Source: Chryseobacterium sp. c4a (GTDB lineage: Bacteria > Bacteroidota > Bacteroidia > Flavobacteriales > Weeksellaceae). Taken from it: a DNA stretch of 64,000 nucleotides. Under the pieces are notes generated by a model, which did not search any database, was not told where the DNA came from, and saw nothing but the letters and a program-made list of their open reading frames with translations. The translations under genes were made by a program, and so were the position numbers. Below are positions 48,887-58,934 of the stretch, one piece after another. The first letter of the stretch is position 1; each line of letters starts with the position of its first letter. The stretch covers positions 1 to 64,000 of the forward strand of contig NZ_WXVU01000016.1 in the NCBI RefSeq assembly GCF_009900745.1, in the 5' to 3' direction.

Positions 48887-49243
48887 TTATTTAGCCGGTG
48901 CAACAGGTGTTGATGCCGGAGTTGTAGTTGTAGAAGAAGCCGGTGCAGATTGTTTTGCCGGAGCTTCTTTTTTAACTGGTTGTTGTTGAGCTGGAGCCGC
49001 TTGTGACGGTTTACCAGTGATAACAACGCTGATAAGGATAAGAACGATGATAGTTCCGCCTAGAGTCCATGTTGCTTTTTCCATGAAATCATTGGTTCTT
49101 TGTACTCCAAACTGAGCGGAAGATGCCCCTCCGAAAGTACTGGAAAGACCTCCACCTTTTGGGTTTTGAGCCATAACAACAATTACCAATAAAACACTGG
49201 CAATCATAATAAGAACCATCAATAGTGTAAATATAGTATCCAT
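48887..49243 (-). CDS. secG: Preprotein translocase subunit SecG
   Basis: 118 residues. Two transmembrane helices (MDTIFTLLMVLIMIASVLLVI; WTLGGTIIVLILISVV) flank the conserved loop NPKGGGLSSTFGGASSAQFGVQRTNDFMEK. It belongs to the SecYEG inner-membrane channel. A low-complexity Ala/Pro/Thr tail after residue 85 is longer than in E. coli but common in this phylum. Confidence 0.95.
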   Translation of the reverse strand: MDTIFTLLMVLIMIASVLLVIVVMAQNPKGGGLSSTFGGASSAQFGVQRTNDFMEKATWTLGGTIIVLILISVVITGKPSQAAPAQQQPVKKEAPAKQSAPASSTTTTPASTPVAPAK

Positions 49244-49545
49244 TAATTCTGATATCTTTTTGAATGGGCAAATTTAATCTTTTTTTACTGAATGACAAAA
49301 AAAGATATCGGTAAATATGGCACAACCGCAAAAAAATAAAAATTAAACAATGATTTTGAGCTTAAAATGTAGGGTGAAGTAAATAGAGAATATGAATTGC
49401 CGGATTCAACATACAGACTCCTTGTGAACTTTCCCTTCAATTTGAGTAATAGCAGTGTCTTTTTGTGTTCCGGTTTCTAAAATTAGGGTAAGAGAAAGGC
49501 TACCCCAAAATTGAGATAGCCTTTTCTGTAAATATAGTTTGTTTA
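49244..49545. other. Intergenic region between secG and the M16 genes
   Basis: About 300 bases. It holds the secG upstream region and the M16 operon terminator (49492-49527). No gene seen. Confidence 0.5.
49492..49527 (-). terminator. Terminator of the M16 operon
   Basis: gaaaggcta (49494-49502) pairs with tagcctttt-type text starting at 49517, 20 bases past the stop. Confidence 0.7.
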
Positions 49546-51576
49546 TTATTTGAAATCAGTATCCTTAGCTTGGTTAAGTTGGTAAGACTGTACCGCCAGG
49601 TTAATTTCCATTCCACCCATATTTTGGATAATAGTGAAAGGAAGTTTTACTCCCGACACGTCTTTATAATCCGCAAAGTTTGTAGGCATGGCTCCACCTT
49701 CTCCTAATTTGATTTCACCGGTTTTTAATCCGGTTTTTACACTGTAATAATAGGTTTGTTTGGATCCTTTTATCACATAAGAATCTTCATTATTGTACTT
49801 TTCAATGCCTGTTAATTTTAAATCTGCAGATTTAGCAAAAGTAAGTTCCGGGAAAAGTTCCGGTTCTGCCATAGACGCTTTCTGTTTGTCATTCAAAGGC
49901 ATTTTTTTGCCTTGCGCTTCCATATAGCCGTCTTTACCATCAAAAACAATCTTTTGAAGAGTATTGCCCATCATTTTCATATCCATCATCATTTTTCCTC
50001 CTTTCCCTTGAATGAGCTTCATATTCATATCCATTCCCTGAACTTTGGTAGTGGCATCTGCGGTAATGGAAGTTACTTTTTGAAGAGCAGCTAATCCTCC
50101 GATCGCATTAATATATTTGTCGGCTACAGAACCAATGGTAACACTAGCATCTACTTTTTGTGCTGCCGGTTTGGTTACCGGATTGGCTTCTTTATCAAAA
50201 TATTTTACCGGATAGCCTAGTTTTTCAAGTCCTTCAGCAATATCTGAAGCTTTACCTGCAATGAAGATCCTGCTTTGGTTCGGAAGAATAGTTGATTTTA
50301 CAGCAGTAGAAATATCAGCTGCAGTAACTTTGTCAATAGATTTTAAATAATTGGTATAAAAATCTGCTGGAAGATCTTGAACTTTTTGATTCAACGCAAA
50401 TCTTGCAATGGTTTCAGGTTTTTCCAGAGACATAATGAAAGCTCCTTTAAGTTTAGCTTTAGCATTGTCTAATTCCTCAGGTTTTACGGTAGAAATAGCA
50501 TTAAGTTCATTCATCATTTCCTTCACCGCTTTATCTGTTACTTCATTTCTTACGCTGGTTTCTGCTTCAAAATTCGGAGAATATTTGCTTGCATTCATGC
50601 TTGAATAAGCTCCATAAGTAAATCCGTTCTTTTCTCTAAGATTCATGAAAAGTCTTGCTTCACCACCACCACCAAGAATATAATTGGCCATCGTAGCAGG
50701 GAAGTAGTTGGGATCTTTCATCTTAAGGTTGTTCAGGTTGCCAACAGACAATACAGATTGTACAGCAGATGGTACATCCACCACATTGATCTCTGTTTTA
50801 GTAACATTCGTGGCAGGTTCTAAAGCAGCAAACTTTGTGTTTGATTTTTTCCAGCTTCCAAATGCTTTCTCAACCAAAGGTTTGATCTGATCATATTTTA
50901 CATCTCCAACAATCACTAAATAAGCATTGTCCGGAGCATAATATTTATTGTAAATGTTCTGAACATCGGCCAGTTGAATTTTGTTGATCGATTCAATGGT
51001 TTCGAATTCTCCCCTTGATGTATTTTTTCCATACATCAAAGCTTTGGACACTCTTTCAGCGATGGATGACGCATTTTTTTCATCAGCTTTCAATCCTTCA
51101 ATAATTCTTTCTTTCGCATTTTGAATTTCTTGTGCTGAGAATTTTGGGTTTACAATTGCATCAGCCATCAATCCTATTACTTCAGGGAAATATTTCGAAA
51201 GAGAGTTTGAAGAAGCACCGCTAGAAGAGAAGCTGATATTGGCTCCAAGGAAATCAACTTTTTTATTAAACTCATCTTTGCTTAGGTTGGTTGTTCCGTT
51301 ATCAAGCTGTTCTGCCATCAGCATGCTTACTCCTGTAATATTTCCTTCATAATAAGGCGGTCTGTCCATAGAAAGAGTAGTATTTACCCTTGGCAGTTTA
51401 TTATTTTCAACCACCATTACAGTTAATCCGTTACTAAGTTGAAATGTTTTTGGCTTGGCAATGTTGATGGCAGGAGTAGGCCCTGGTTTTGGCATTGCAT
51501 TAAGATCAATTTTTTGGGCAGAAAGCATTCCTGCAAATAAAAATGCCGCTGCTATATAAGTGAATTGCTTTTTCAT
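49546..51576 (-). CDS. M16-family protein, non-catalytic partner with C-terminal LolA-like domain
   Basis: 676 residues with signal peptide (MKKQFTYIAAAFLFAGMLSAQ). The two M16 lobes span about 40-450, but the place of HxxEH reads AEQLDNGTTNLSKDEF, so no zinc site; the second-lobe binding loop (ANYILGGGGEARLFMNLREKNGFTYGAY) is kept, as in the beta partner of paired M16 enzymes. Residues about 475-676 form an extra lipoprotein-carrier-like domain with a Met-rich strand pair (MDMNMKL; MMMDMKMMG). It is 7 bases downstream of its catalytic partner. Confidence 0.9.
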   Translation of the reverse strand: MKKQFTYIAAAFLFAGMLSAQKIDLNAMPKPGPTPAINIAKPKTFQLSNGLTVMVVENNKLPRVNTTLSMDRPPYYEGNITGVSMLMAEQLDNGTTNLSKDEFNKKVDFLGANISFSSSGASSNSLSKYFPEVIGLMADAIVNPKFSAQEIQNAKERIIEGLKADEKNASSIAERVSKALMYGKNTSRGEFETIESINKIQLADVQNIYNKYYAPDNAYLVIVGDVKYDQIKPLVEKAFGSWKKSNTKFAALEPATNVTKTEINVVDVPSAVQSVLSVGNLNNLKMKDPNYFPATMANYILGGGGEARLFMNLREKNGFTYGAYSSMNASKYSPNFEAETSVRNEVTDKAVKEMMNELNAISTVKPEELDNAKAKLKGAFIMSLEKPETIARFALNQKVQDLPADFYTNYLKSIDKVTAADISTAVKSTILPNQSRIFIAGKASDIAEGLEKLGYPVKYFDKEANPVTKPAAQKVDASVTIGSVADKYINAIGGLAALQKVTSITADATTKVQGMDMNMKLIQGKGGKMMMDMKMMGNTLQKIVFDGKDGYMEAQGKKMPLNDKQKASMAEPELFPELTFAKSADLKLTGIEKYNNEDSYVIKGSKQTYYYSVKTGLKTGEIKLGEGGAMPTNFADYKDVSGVKLPFTIIQNMGGMEINLAVQSYQLNQAKDTDFK

Positions 51577-51583
51577 GGGTAAA

Positions 51584-52897
51584 TTATTTTTTCTCAGGAA
51601 CGTAGTTGATGATGATTCTTTGGTTAGAATTCAAATACTTTTTAGCTGCATTTTGAATATCTTGTTTGGTGATTGATCTGTAGATGTCAATTTCCTTATT
51701 GATAAGATTGGTATTTCCCATCAAAACATGATTGGTAGCTAAAGAAGCAGCGATTCCCTGAATGCTTGAGTTTTGGTTGACAAATTGGTTTTCAAACTGG
51801 TTCTGAATCTTTTGATAATCTTCATCAGAAATTAAAGTGGTTTGAAGCTTTTTGATTTCTGCATCAATGTCTGCTTGTAAAGCTTGTTTAGATGTTTGTC
51901 CCATTGGGATCGCAAAGAAAGCGAAAATACTGTAATCTTCAAGTCCTTGGTTAAAAGCCGCTACCTGAAGTGCTTTTTTATCCTGATCTACCAATTTTTT
52001 ATATAAAACTGAAGATTTACCGTTGCTTAAATAGGAAGACAACATATCTAACACATAAGCATCTTTCTCTTTATTAGGAGGAGTTCTGTAAGCAAAAACA
52101 TAAGCCGGAAGCTGAATATTCGGATCCGTTGCCGTTACCTCTTTTTCCTGAGTGATTGGAGCATCTTTAGGGAAATCCTTTGGATAAACTGTTCCTTTTG
52201 GAATCCCGCCATAGTATTCTTCAATCCATTTTTTAGTCTGCTCTGGTTTAATGTCTCCGGCAACCACTAAAGTAGCATTGTTCGGCACATAGAATTTCTT
52301 ATAAAAAGCTTGAAATTCCTCTAGTTTTGCTGCATTCAGGTCTTCCATAGACCCGATGGTTGGCCAATTGTATGGGTGATTGGTAAACAGATTCTTTTGG
52401 ATCGTTGGGAAAAGGTTTCCATAAGGCTGGTTATCCATTCTTAATCTTTTTTCTTCCTTTACAACTTCTCTTTGGGTATCTACTCCTACCTGATTGATTA
52501 CGGCATGACGCATTCTTTCTGCTTCCATCCAAAGTCCAAGCTGTTCGTTGTTGGAAGGAAAAGTTTCGTAATAATAAGTTCTGTCATTGGTTGTATTGGC
52601 ATTATTTTGTCCACCGTTTGAAGAAACAATCTTAAACCAATCTCCTCTCTTGATGTTAGGAGTTCCTTCGAATAAAAGATGTTCAAAGAAGTGGGCAAAA
52701 CCGGTTCTTCCTTTTACTTCGTCTTTTGCTCCTACATGATACATCACACCTGTAGTTACTACCGGAGCCGAATTATCCTGATGAAGAATTACATGAAGAC
52801 CATTGGGAAGATCATACTCTTCGAATTTAATTTGCTGTGCATTCAGCATGAGCCCGAAGAAAGCTACGGCAGCAGCCGAAAGAAATCGCTTTTTCAT
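51584..52897 (-). CDS. M16-family zinc peptidase, catalytic subunit
   Basis: 437 residues, signal peptide MKKRFLSAAAVAFFGLMLNAQ. The inverted zinc motif HFFEH lies at residues 69-73 in GFAHFFEHLLFEGTPN, with the downstream Glu in RREVVKEEKRLRM-type helix text. It acts in the periplasm, probably as a heterodimer with the next gene product, degrading peptides. Confidence 0.94.
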   Translation of the reverse strand: MKKRFLSAAAVAFFGLMLNAQQIKFEEYDLPNGLHVILHQDNSAPVVTTGVMYHVGAKDEVKGRTGFAHFFEHLLFEGTPNIKRGDWFKIVSSNGGQNNANTTNDRTYYYETFPSNNEQLGLWMEAERMRHAVINQVGVDTQREVVKEEKRLRMDNQPYGNLFPTIQKNLFTNHPYNWPTIGSMEDLNAAKLEEFQAFYKKFYVPNNATLVVAGDIKPEQTKKWIEEYYGGIPKGTVYPKDFPKDAPITQEKEVTATDPNIQLPAYVFAYRTPPNKEKDAYVLDMLSSYLSNGKSSVLYKKLVDQDKKALQVAAFNQGLEDYSIFAFFAIPMGQTSKQALQADIDAEIKKLQTTLISDEDYQKIQNQFENQFVNQNSSIQGIAASLATNHVLMGNTNLINKEIDIYRSITKQDIQNAAKKYLNSNQRIIINYVPEKK

Positions 52898-52977
52898 AAA
52901 GTTAGAAATTGTTTAACAATGAGTAGGGAAAGTGAATTAAATGTTACAGAAATTTGGAAGTTGGTAGGTCAATGGTG

Positions 52978-53192
52978 AATGGTCAATTCGCTGCGCTTGT
53001 CAATTTTTGAGGACTGTAATCATTCACATTTTTAGTTACAAAACAAAATTCATCCGTTGAAGTTCAAGGTTGGAGACTAAATAAGTAAAAGTCAATGGTC
53101 AATTCGCTGCGCTTGTCAATTTTTGAGGACTGTAATCATTCACATTTTTAGTTACAAAACAAAATTCATCCGTTGAAGTTCAAGGTTGGAGA
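52978..53192. repeat. Direct 99-bp duplication
   Basis: Bases 52978-53076 recur at 53094-53192 with no mismatch seen (offset 116). The unit starts aatggtcaattcgctgcgct and ends ggttggaga. After copy 1 a 17-base spacer repeats partly after copy 2, and a third short echo follows at 53200. It overlaps arms of the dispersed palindromic repeat. Confidence 0.85.
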
Positions 53193-53421
53193 ATAAGTAA
53201 AAGTCAATGGTCAATGGTCAATGGTCAATTTGCTTCGCTTATCAATTTTTGTAGACTACAGCCATTCACTATTCACCTGCGAAGCAGAATTGACCATTCA
53301 CATTTAAAATTATCGTTTAAGAAAAGGACTAATAACCAATTCATGATGCTTGTTAACTTTTACCGACTACAATCATTTACTATTGACTTGAGAAGCAAAA
53401 TTGACTATTGGCATTTCATAA

Positions 53422-53452
53422 TTTGAATTCTCCTCTGAATATCTTAATTTTG
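53422..53452 (+). promoter_or_regulatory. Promoter of the UvrD/PcrA gene
   Basis: tttg (53422-53425) and taattttg (53445-53452) with a 19-base spacer match the Bacteroidota consensus well; the start codon is 24 bases on. Confidence 0.75.
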
Positions 53453-53476
53453 TGATCCCAAAAATTTTTTTGCTGT

Positions 53477-55807
53477 ATGGATTATCTGAAAGGACTCAAC
53501 GAATCACAATATGAAGCCGTTACCTCTTTACAAGGCCCTCTGATGGTACTTGCTGGAGCAGGTTCCGGGAAAACACGTGTGCTTACCATGCGTATTGCCC
53601 ATCTTATCCATAATGGGATAGACCCTTTCAATATCCTGGCACTTACCTTTACCAATAAAGCGGCTCGTGAAATGAAAGAACGTATCGCAAAGGTAGTAGG
53701 AGATAGCAATGCAAGAAGTCTTTGGATGGGAACATTCCACTCTGTTTTTGCAAGAATTTTAAGAATTGAAGCTCATTTGTTGGGGTATCCTTCCAATTTT
53801 ACCATCTATGATCAGCAGGATGCTCTGAATGTGATCAAGAAAGTATTGAAGGATATGAATATTGATGCTGATCTTTATAAACCTAAAAAAGTTCAGGCAA
53901 GAATATCAACCTATAAAAACAACCTGATTACGGTAAAAGCTTATTTCAACAACCCCGAATTAATGGAGGCTGATGAAAAAGCAAATATGAAATTTATCGG
54001 GCAGATCTACCAAAAATATGTAGAAGCATGTTTCAGAAATGGATCGATGGATTTTGATGACTTGTTGTTGAAAACCAATGAATTGTTAACCCGTTTTCCG
54101 GAGGTTTTAGCCAAGTATCAGGACAGATTCAGATACATTATGGTAGATGAGTACCAGGATACCAACCATTCTCAGTATCTTATTGTAAAAGCACTGGCTT
54201 CTAAATTTGAAAATATCTGTGTGGTGGGAGATGATGCTCAGTCCATTTACTCTTTCCGTGGGGCTAATATTTATAACATTCTGAATTTTAAAAAGGATTA
54301 TCCGGATGCCATCACGGTATCTTTGGAGCAAAATTACCGTTCTACACAAAACATTGTAAATGCTGCGAATGTTGTTATTGCTAAAAACTTACAGCAGTTC
54401 AAGAAAAATGTTTTCAGTGATAATGAAGAGGGAGATAAGATCAAAATATATCGTTCGCTTTCTGATGCAGACGAAGCCAACTTTGTGGCCGGAAATATCT
54501 GGGAACTTCGTAACCGTGATCAGAGAAAATATAGTGATTTTGCTATTTTATACAGAACCAACTCGCAGACCAGAGCCTTTGAAGATGCGCTGAGACGTAA
54601 GAATATTCCATACAAAGTATATGGTGGACTTTCATTCTACCAAAGAAAAGAAGTAAAAGATTTAATCGGTTACCTTCGTCTTTTAATCAATGAAAATGAT
54701 TCAGAAGCATTAATGCGAATCATTAATTATCCTACAAGAGGTATTGGTGAGACTACGCAGAACAAGTTGATTGTTTTTGCTGATGCTCAGAATATTGCGG
54801 TATCAAAAGTACTGGATAATCTACCAATGTATGCTCCTCAATTAGGTCTTAACAACGGTGTTTTAAACAAACTGAATGATTTCTGGTCAATGATCAAAGC
54901 ATTCCAGGTACTGTTAAAAACTGAAACGGCCTATAGTGTTGCGATGGAAGTTGCTAAGCGAAGCGGTTTGATTAAATTTTTAAAAGATGATCAGACTCCG
55001 GAAGGGATTTCAAGAGTAGAAAACGTCCAGGAATTGATGAACTCTATGCAAGGGTTTATTGAAGAACAGATGCAGTTGGAAGATGGAGATCCGAGTCTTT
55101 CTAATTTCCTTGAGAATATTGCTCTTTCTGCAGATACCCAAGATAAAGAATTGGAAGATGACATGGTTTCATTGATGACTATTCACCTTTCCAAAGGACT
55201 GGAATTCCCGGTTGTTCACCTGGTAGGTCTTGAAGAAAACCTTTTCCCAAGTTTCATGAGTTCTGCGACCAGAGAAGATCTTGAAGAAGAAAGGCGATTA
55301 TTCTATGTCGCGTTAACCAGAGCAGAGAAACAAGTGTTTTTCTCTTATGCGGTTTCTCGTTTCCAATGGGGGAAGATTACAGATGCAGAACCTTCAAGAT
55401 TCCTTAGTGAGATTGATGATGAATATATAGAATTCATGAATCCTGCTTTGGAGAAGAGATTTATCAATAATTCAGGAGTGAAATCCAATATTTTTGATGA
55501 ACATCCGTCTGAAATGAAATCTTTTAAAAGGGTCGAGAAGAAATCGATTAATAGAAATGAAGACTCTAAGCCTGCTCCGGAAATAAAAAAACTAAAACCG
55601 GTAAGTACAGCAAGAATTATCAATCCAAGCGGTGCTTCTTCTCAGGATATTGAAGTAGGAGATAAAGTGAGACACGATCGTTTCGGAATAGGAGAGGTAG
55701 CTTTCTTAGACGGAACAGATCCGCAGAATATCAAAGCAAAAGTAGTATTCATCCATGAAGGTGAGAAAAACCTGATTCTGAAATATGCTAAACTTACAAA
55801 GATTTAA
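53477..55807 (+). CDS. UvrD/PcrA-type ATP-dependent DNA helicase
   Basis: 776 residues, superfamily 1A. Q motif LNESQYEAV, Walker A VLAGAGSGKTRVLTMRIAHL, motif II MVDEYQDTNHSQY, motif III DDAQSIYSFRGANI, motif V TIHLSKGLEFPVVHLVGLEE and motif VI YVALTRAEKQVFFSYA are all intact. The C-terminal tail holds a Tudor-like fold (VGDKVRHDRFGIGEVAFLDG), which in PcrA binds RNA polymerase. It unwinds DNA 3' to 5' in repair and replication. Confidence 0.95.
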   Translation: MDYLKGLNESQYEAVTSLQGPLMVLAGAGSGKTRVLTMRIAHLIHNGIDPFNILALTFTNKAAREMKERIAKVVGDSNARSLWMGTFHSVFARILRIEAHLLGYPSNFTIYDQQDALNVIKKVLKDMNIDADLYKPKKVQARISTYKNNLITVKAYFNNPELMEADEKANMKFIGQIYQKYVEACFRNGSMDFDDLLLKTNELLTRFPEVLAKYQDRFRYIMVDEYQDTNHSQYLIVKALASKFENICVVGDDAQSIYSFRGANIYNILNFKKDYPDAITVSLEQNYRSTQNIVNAANVVIAKNLQQFKKNVFSDNEEGDKIKIYRSLSDADEANFVAGNIWELRNRDQRKYSDFAILYRTNSQTRAFEDALRRKNIPYKVYGGLSFYQRKEVKDLIGYLRLLINENDSEALMRIINYPTRGIGETTQNKLIVFADAQNIAVSKVLDNLPMYAPQLGLNNGVLNKLNDFWSMIKAFQVLLKTETAYSVAMEVAKRSGLIKFLKDDQTPEGISRVENVQELMNSMQGFIEEQMQLEDGDPSLSNFLENIALSADTQDKELEDDMVSLMTIHLSKGLEFPVVHLVGLEENLFPSFMSSATREDLEEERRLFYVALTRAEKQVFFSYAVSRFQWGKITDAEPSRFLSEIDDEYIEFMNPALEKRFINNSGVKSNIFDEHPSEMKSFKRVEKKSINRNEDSKPAPEIKKLKPVSTARIINPSGASSQDIEVGDKVRHDRFGIGEVAFLDGTDPQNIKAKVVFIHEGEKNLILKYAKLTKI

Positions 55808-55832
55808 TGCTGTAAAACAGCTTTCAAATAAT

Positions 55833-55865
55833 ATAAACGGATTCATTTTTTGAGTCCGTTTTTTT
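55833..55865 (+). terminator. Terminator of the helicase gene
   Basis: aaacggattca (55835-55845) pairs with tgagtccgttt (55851-55861) with one G-T pair, then T run. Confidence 0.85.
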
Positions 55866-55959
55866 ATGAAAATATCTAAACTTATGGTAAAAAGTAGTAA
55901 TTTTAATAAGGGATAGAAAGAAACGATTATCATTTTTTATAAAAACAAAGTCTATTATT

Positions 55960-55990
55960 TTTGTGGACTAATAAATATGCTTTACATTTG
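55960..55990 (+). promoter_or_regulatory. Promoter of the TonB-dependent receptor gene
   Basis: tttg (55960-55963) and tacatttg (55983-55990), spaced by 19 bases, are a near-perfect Bacteroidota promoter, giving a leader of about 40 bases. Confidence 0.75.
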
Positions 55991-56034
55991 CACCTGCAAA
56001 AAACATAAATGTTTAATCAAATTGATGAAATGAT

Positions 56035-58809
56035 ATGAGCAATAAAAAAACTATTTTTTCAGCATCCGTTCTTTTCTTTCTGGGAGTTTTCACTTATGGA
56101 CAGGAAAAAGGCGGAACTATAAAAAAAGACAGCACGAAAACTAATGATGTAGAGGAGGTTGTCATTCTGGGATCCAGAGCCGGAGCAAGATCAAAAACAG
56201 ACAGCCCAGTTCCTGTGGATGTATTCAATTTAAAGGAAGCTTCAGTTGTACTGCCTCAGTCTAATATAGGGCAGATTCTAAATGCCATTGCCCCTTCATT
56301 TACTTCTACAGTTCAGACCAATTCAGATGGGACAGACCATTTGGATCCTGCACAATTGAGAGGCTTGGGGCCGGATCAGGTGTTGGTATTGGTGAATGGA
56401 AAAAGAAGACATACTTCTGCCTTGGTGAATGTAAACGGAACACCGGGAAGAGGAACTGTAGGGACAGATTTGAATGCTATTCCATCCTTTGCCTTAAACA
56501 GAATTGAAGTTCTGAGAGATGGAGCTGCCGCACAATACGGATCTGATGCCATTGCAGGGGTAATGAATCTGGAGCTGAAAAAAGATACCGGAAAATTGAC
56601 GGGGCAAATCAGCTATGGTGGAAATTTGACACCTACCGCCAATGATCACACCGGAAATTTTGATGGTCAGAATATTCAGCTAGATCTTAATTATGGTCAA
56701 AAAATAGGAACTAAAGGCGGTTTTTTCAATATTACATGGTCTTCACAATTCAGAAATCCTACATATAGAGCAGGAACCGAATCGGGAGCAATCTATAATG
56801 CTTATAATGCAATTGAACAACGCGCATTGAAAGATGGAGTGAATCTTTCCTCTCTGTTTAGTAATATAAACAATACTCCCAATTCACAGCAGATTATAAA
56901 TTATATTCACCAATATGCACCACAAGTAAGTTATTTTTCTCAGGATTTACAAAATGCTATACAAGGGGCTAACTCTATTTCTGCTTTACAGGGTGTTTTG
57001 TCGGATCCTAAAGTGTTTACGGCGAGTCAACTGAATTATATCACAGATCAGGAGCTGGCATACAGAGGACAGACAAGGAAAGACTTCAATATGCAGGTAG
57101 GCCAGTCTAAGCTTAACAATCACCAGCTTTTCATTAACGCTGAGCTACCGGTAAGTGATGACTGGAAGGTATATACTTTTGGAGGGTACAGCTTAAGACA
57201 CGGAGTTTCCGGAGGATTTTACAGAAGACCCAGAGAAAGCAGGACTTTTACAGGTTTATATCCTAATGGCTATTTACCACAGATTGGAACCGATATTCAG
57301 GATATATCATTAGCGGCAGGAATCAAAGGAAAATGGGAAGGCTGGAATATCGATTTCAGTAATACTTTTGGACAAAATTCCTTTACCTATAATATCAGAA
57401 ATACAGGAAATACTTCTTTAAGATTTGCTTCTCCTAACGAGTTTGATGCAGGAGGTTTACGATTTACTCAAAATACCATCAATTTGGATTTTTCTAAAAA
57501 ATATGATGTTCTGGAAGGAATGAATGTGGCATTTGGAGGAGAGCATCGTTTTGAAAACTTTAAAATGACAGCTGGTGAAGAAAGATCTTATACAACTTAT
57601 GATCAGTTTGGAAATGTATGGGATGGTGTAAATGCTTCCACAAGAGCTACAGACTTCTTCGGAGCACCTCTTCCCGGAGGCTCACAAGTATTCAATGGAT
57701 TTAGACCAGAAAATGCTGTGAACAAAAACAGACAGTCATTAGCAGCTTATGCAGATGTGGAACTTAACTTCACCCATTGGCTTTTGGTAGATGCTGCGGC
57801 GAGATATGAGAACTATTCAGATTTTGGATCTACATTTAATTATAAACTCGCTTCAAGAATTAAAGTAGCTCCTAATTTTAATGTAAGATTTGCAGGATCT
57901 ACAGGATTCAGAGCACCATCTATTCACCAGATTTACTATAATGTAACTTCTACCTTATTTACCGGAGGACAACTTCTTGAAGTAGGAACATACAGCAATG
58001 ACTCTGTATTGGCGGAAAAGCTCAATATACCGAAACTAAAACAAGAGACTTCTAAATCTGCAAGTGTAGGATTTACCTATAAAATTCCATCTGTCAACTT
58101 AACATTTACCGCTGACGGATATTTTACTAAAATTGATAACAGAATCATCTTGACCGATCAGTTCTTAAGAAAAGATGTTCCTGTCGAAGCTCAAATAGAG
58201 TTTGATAAATTAAACGTGAATGGAGCTCAGTTTTTCACCAATGCCATTGATACGGAAACAAAAGGTTTGGATGTTGTTATCGCTCATAATGCAAGATTTT
58301 CAGGCGTAAAACTGGATAATAGTTTTGCCATCAACCTGAATCAAACGAGACAGGTAGGAGAAATTCACTCTGCAGGATTGTTAAAATCTCCAACCCTTGA
58401 AAAAGTATATTTTTCTGAAAAATCAAGAGTATATCTGGAAGAAGCAGTACCTAGAGTAAAAGCGAGTTTATCACATACTCTAACATGGAAAGGGGCTACA
58501 TTCTATCTTAGAAATACCTATTTCGGAAAAGTGACCGGAGCAGATGTTCTTGATGCAAACGGAGATGGAATCATTGGATTTGATGAGCACCAAACAATAG
58601 GAGATAAAATTATTACTGATATTTCAGCAGCCTACCAGTTTACAAAGAATGTAGGATTAACTTTAGGAGTAAACAACCTGTTTGATATTTATCCTACCAA
58701 AAACTTACCTGCGTCAAGTAATAACGATCAGTTTATTTACTCTCGTTCCACTTCACAATTTGGACAGAACGGGCGTTATGTTTTCGCAAGACTTAATTTC
58801 AATTTTTAA
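56035..58809 (+). CDS. TonB-dependent outer-membrane receptor
   Basis: 924 residues. Signal peptide ends TYGQ. A TonB-box-like VEEVVILGSR precedes the plug, which shows LRGLGPDQVLVLVNGKRRH and IEVLRDGAAAQYGSDAIAGV. The rest is a barrel ending in Phe (FARLNFNF). There is no N-terminal carboxypeptidase-like domain and no SusD gene next door, so it is more like a metal, heme or siderophore receptor than a glycan SusC; substrate not determined. Confidence 0.93.
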   Translation: MSNKKTIFSASVLFFLGVFTYGQEKGGTIKKDSTKTNDVEEVVILGSRAGARSKTDSPVPVDVFNLKEASVVLPQSNIGQILNAIAPSFTSTVQTNSDGTDHLDPAQLRGLGPDQVLVLVNGKRRHTSALVNVNGTPGRGTVGTDLNAIPSFALNRIEVLRDGAAAQYGSDAIAGVMNLELKKDTGKLTGQISYGGNLTPTANDHTGNFDGQNIQLDLNYGQKIGTKGGFFNITWSSQFRNPTYRAGTESGAIYNAYNAIEQRALKDGVNLSSLFSNINNTPNSQQIINYIHQYAPQVSYFSQDLQNAIQGANSISALQGVLSDPKVFTASQLNYITDQELAYRGQTRKDFNMQVGQSKLNNHQLFINAELPVSDDWKVYTFGGYSLRHGVSGGFYRRPRESRTFTGLYPNGYLPQIGTDIQDISLAAGIKGKWEGWNIDFSNTFGQNSFTYNIRNTGNTSLRFASPNEFDAGGLRFTQNTINLDFSKKYDVLEGMNVAFGGEHRFENFKMTAGEERSYTTYDQFGNVWDGVNASTRATDFFGAPLPGGSQVFNGFRPENAVNKNRQSLAAYADVELNFTHWLLVDAAARYENYSDFGSTFNYKLASRIKVAPNFNVRFAGSTGFRAPSIHQIYYNVTSTLFTGGQLLEVGTYSNDSVLAEKLNIPKLKQETSKSASVGFTYKIPSVNLTFTADGYFTKIDNRIILTDQFLRKDVPVEAQIEFDKLNVNGAQFFTNAIDTETKGLDVVIAHNARFSGVKLDNSFAINLNQTRQVGEIHSAGLLKSPTLEKVYFSEKSRVYLEEAVPRVKASLSHTLTWKGATFYLRNTYFGKVTGADVLDANGDGIIGFDEHQTIGDKIITDISAAYQFTKNVGLTLGVNNLFDIYPTKNLPASSNNDQFIYSRSTSQFGQNGRYVFARLNFNF

Positions 58810-58826
58810 TTATAATTGATCCTTAT

Positions 58827-58863
58827 AAAAAAACGGAACCAAATTTCAGGTTCCGTTTTTTAT
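58827..58863. terminator. Bidirectional terminator
   Basis: aaaacggaacc (58830-58840) pairs with ggttccgtttt (58849-58859) between the receptor and the converging thiamine operon. Confidence 0.88.
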
Positions 58864-58934
58864 TATGGTAAATATTAACTTCTGAATTATTTATAAAATA
58901 ATACCAAAACACCGGTAGGATTTCAATAGCTTCC

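Larger units (their letters stand above)
52898..53476. other. Repeat-rich intergenic region upstream of the helicase gene
   Basis: About 580 bases, mostly repeat text: a 99-base direct duplication and several shorter arms of the palindromic family (for example near 53258-53308 cattcactattcacctgcga). The helicase promoter lies at its right end. No gene is supported. Confidence 0.6.

Noticed and set aside
49546..51576. Pseudogene because HxxEH is missing
   Set aside because: The frame is intact and the loss of the zinc motif is standard for the second subunit of paired M16 peptidases.
52970..53310. CRISPR-like array
   Set aside because: Only two full 99-base copies with one short spacer and no cas genes nearby; a duplication of intergenic repeat text fits better.
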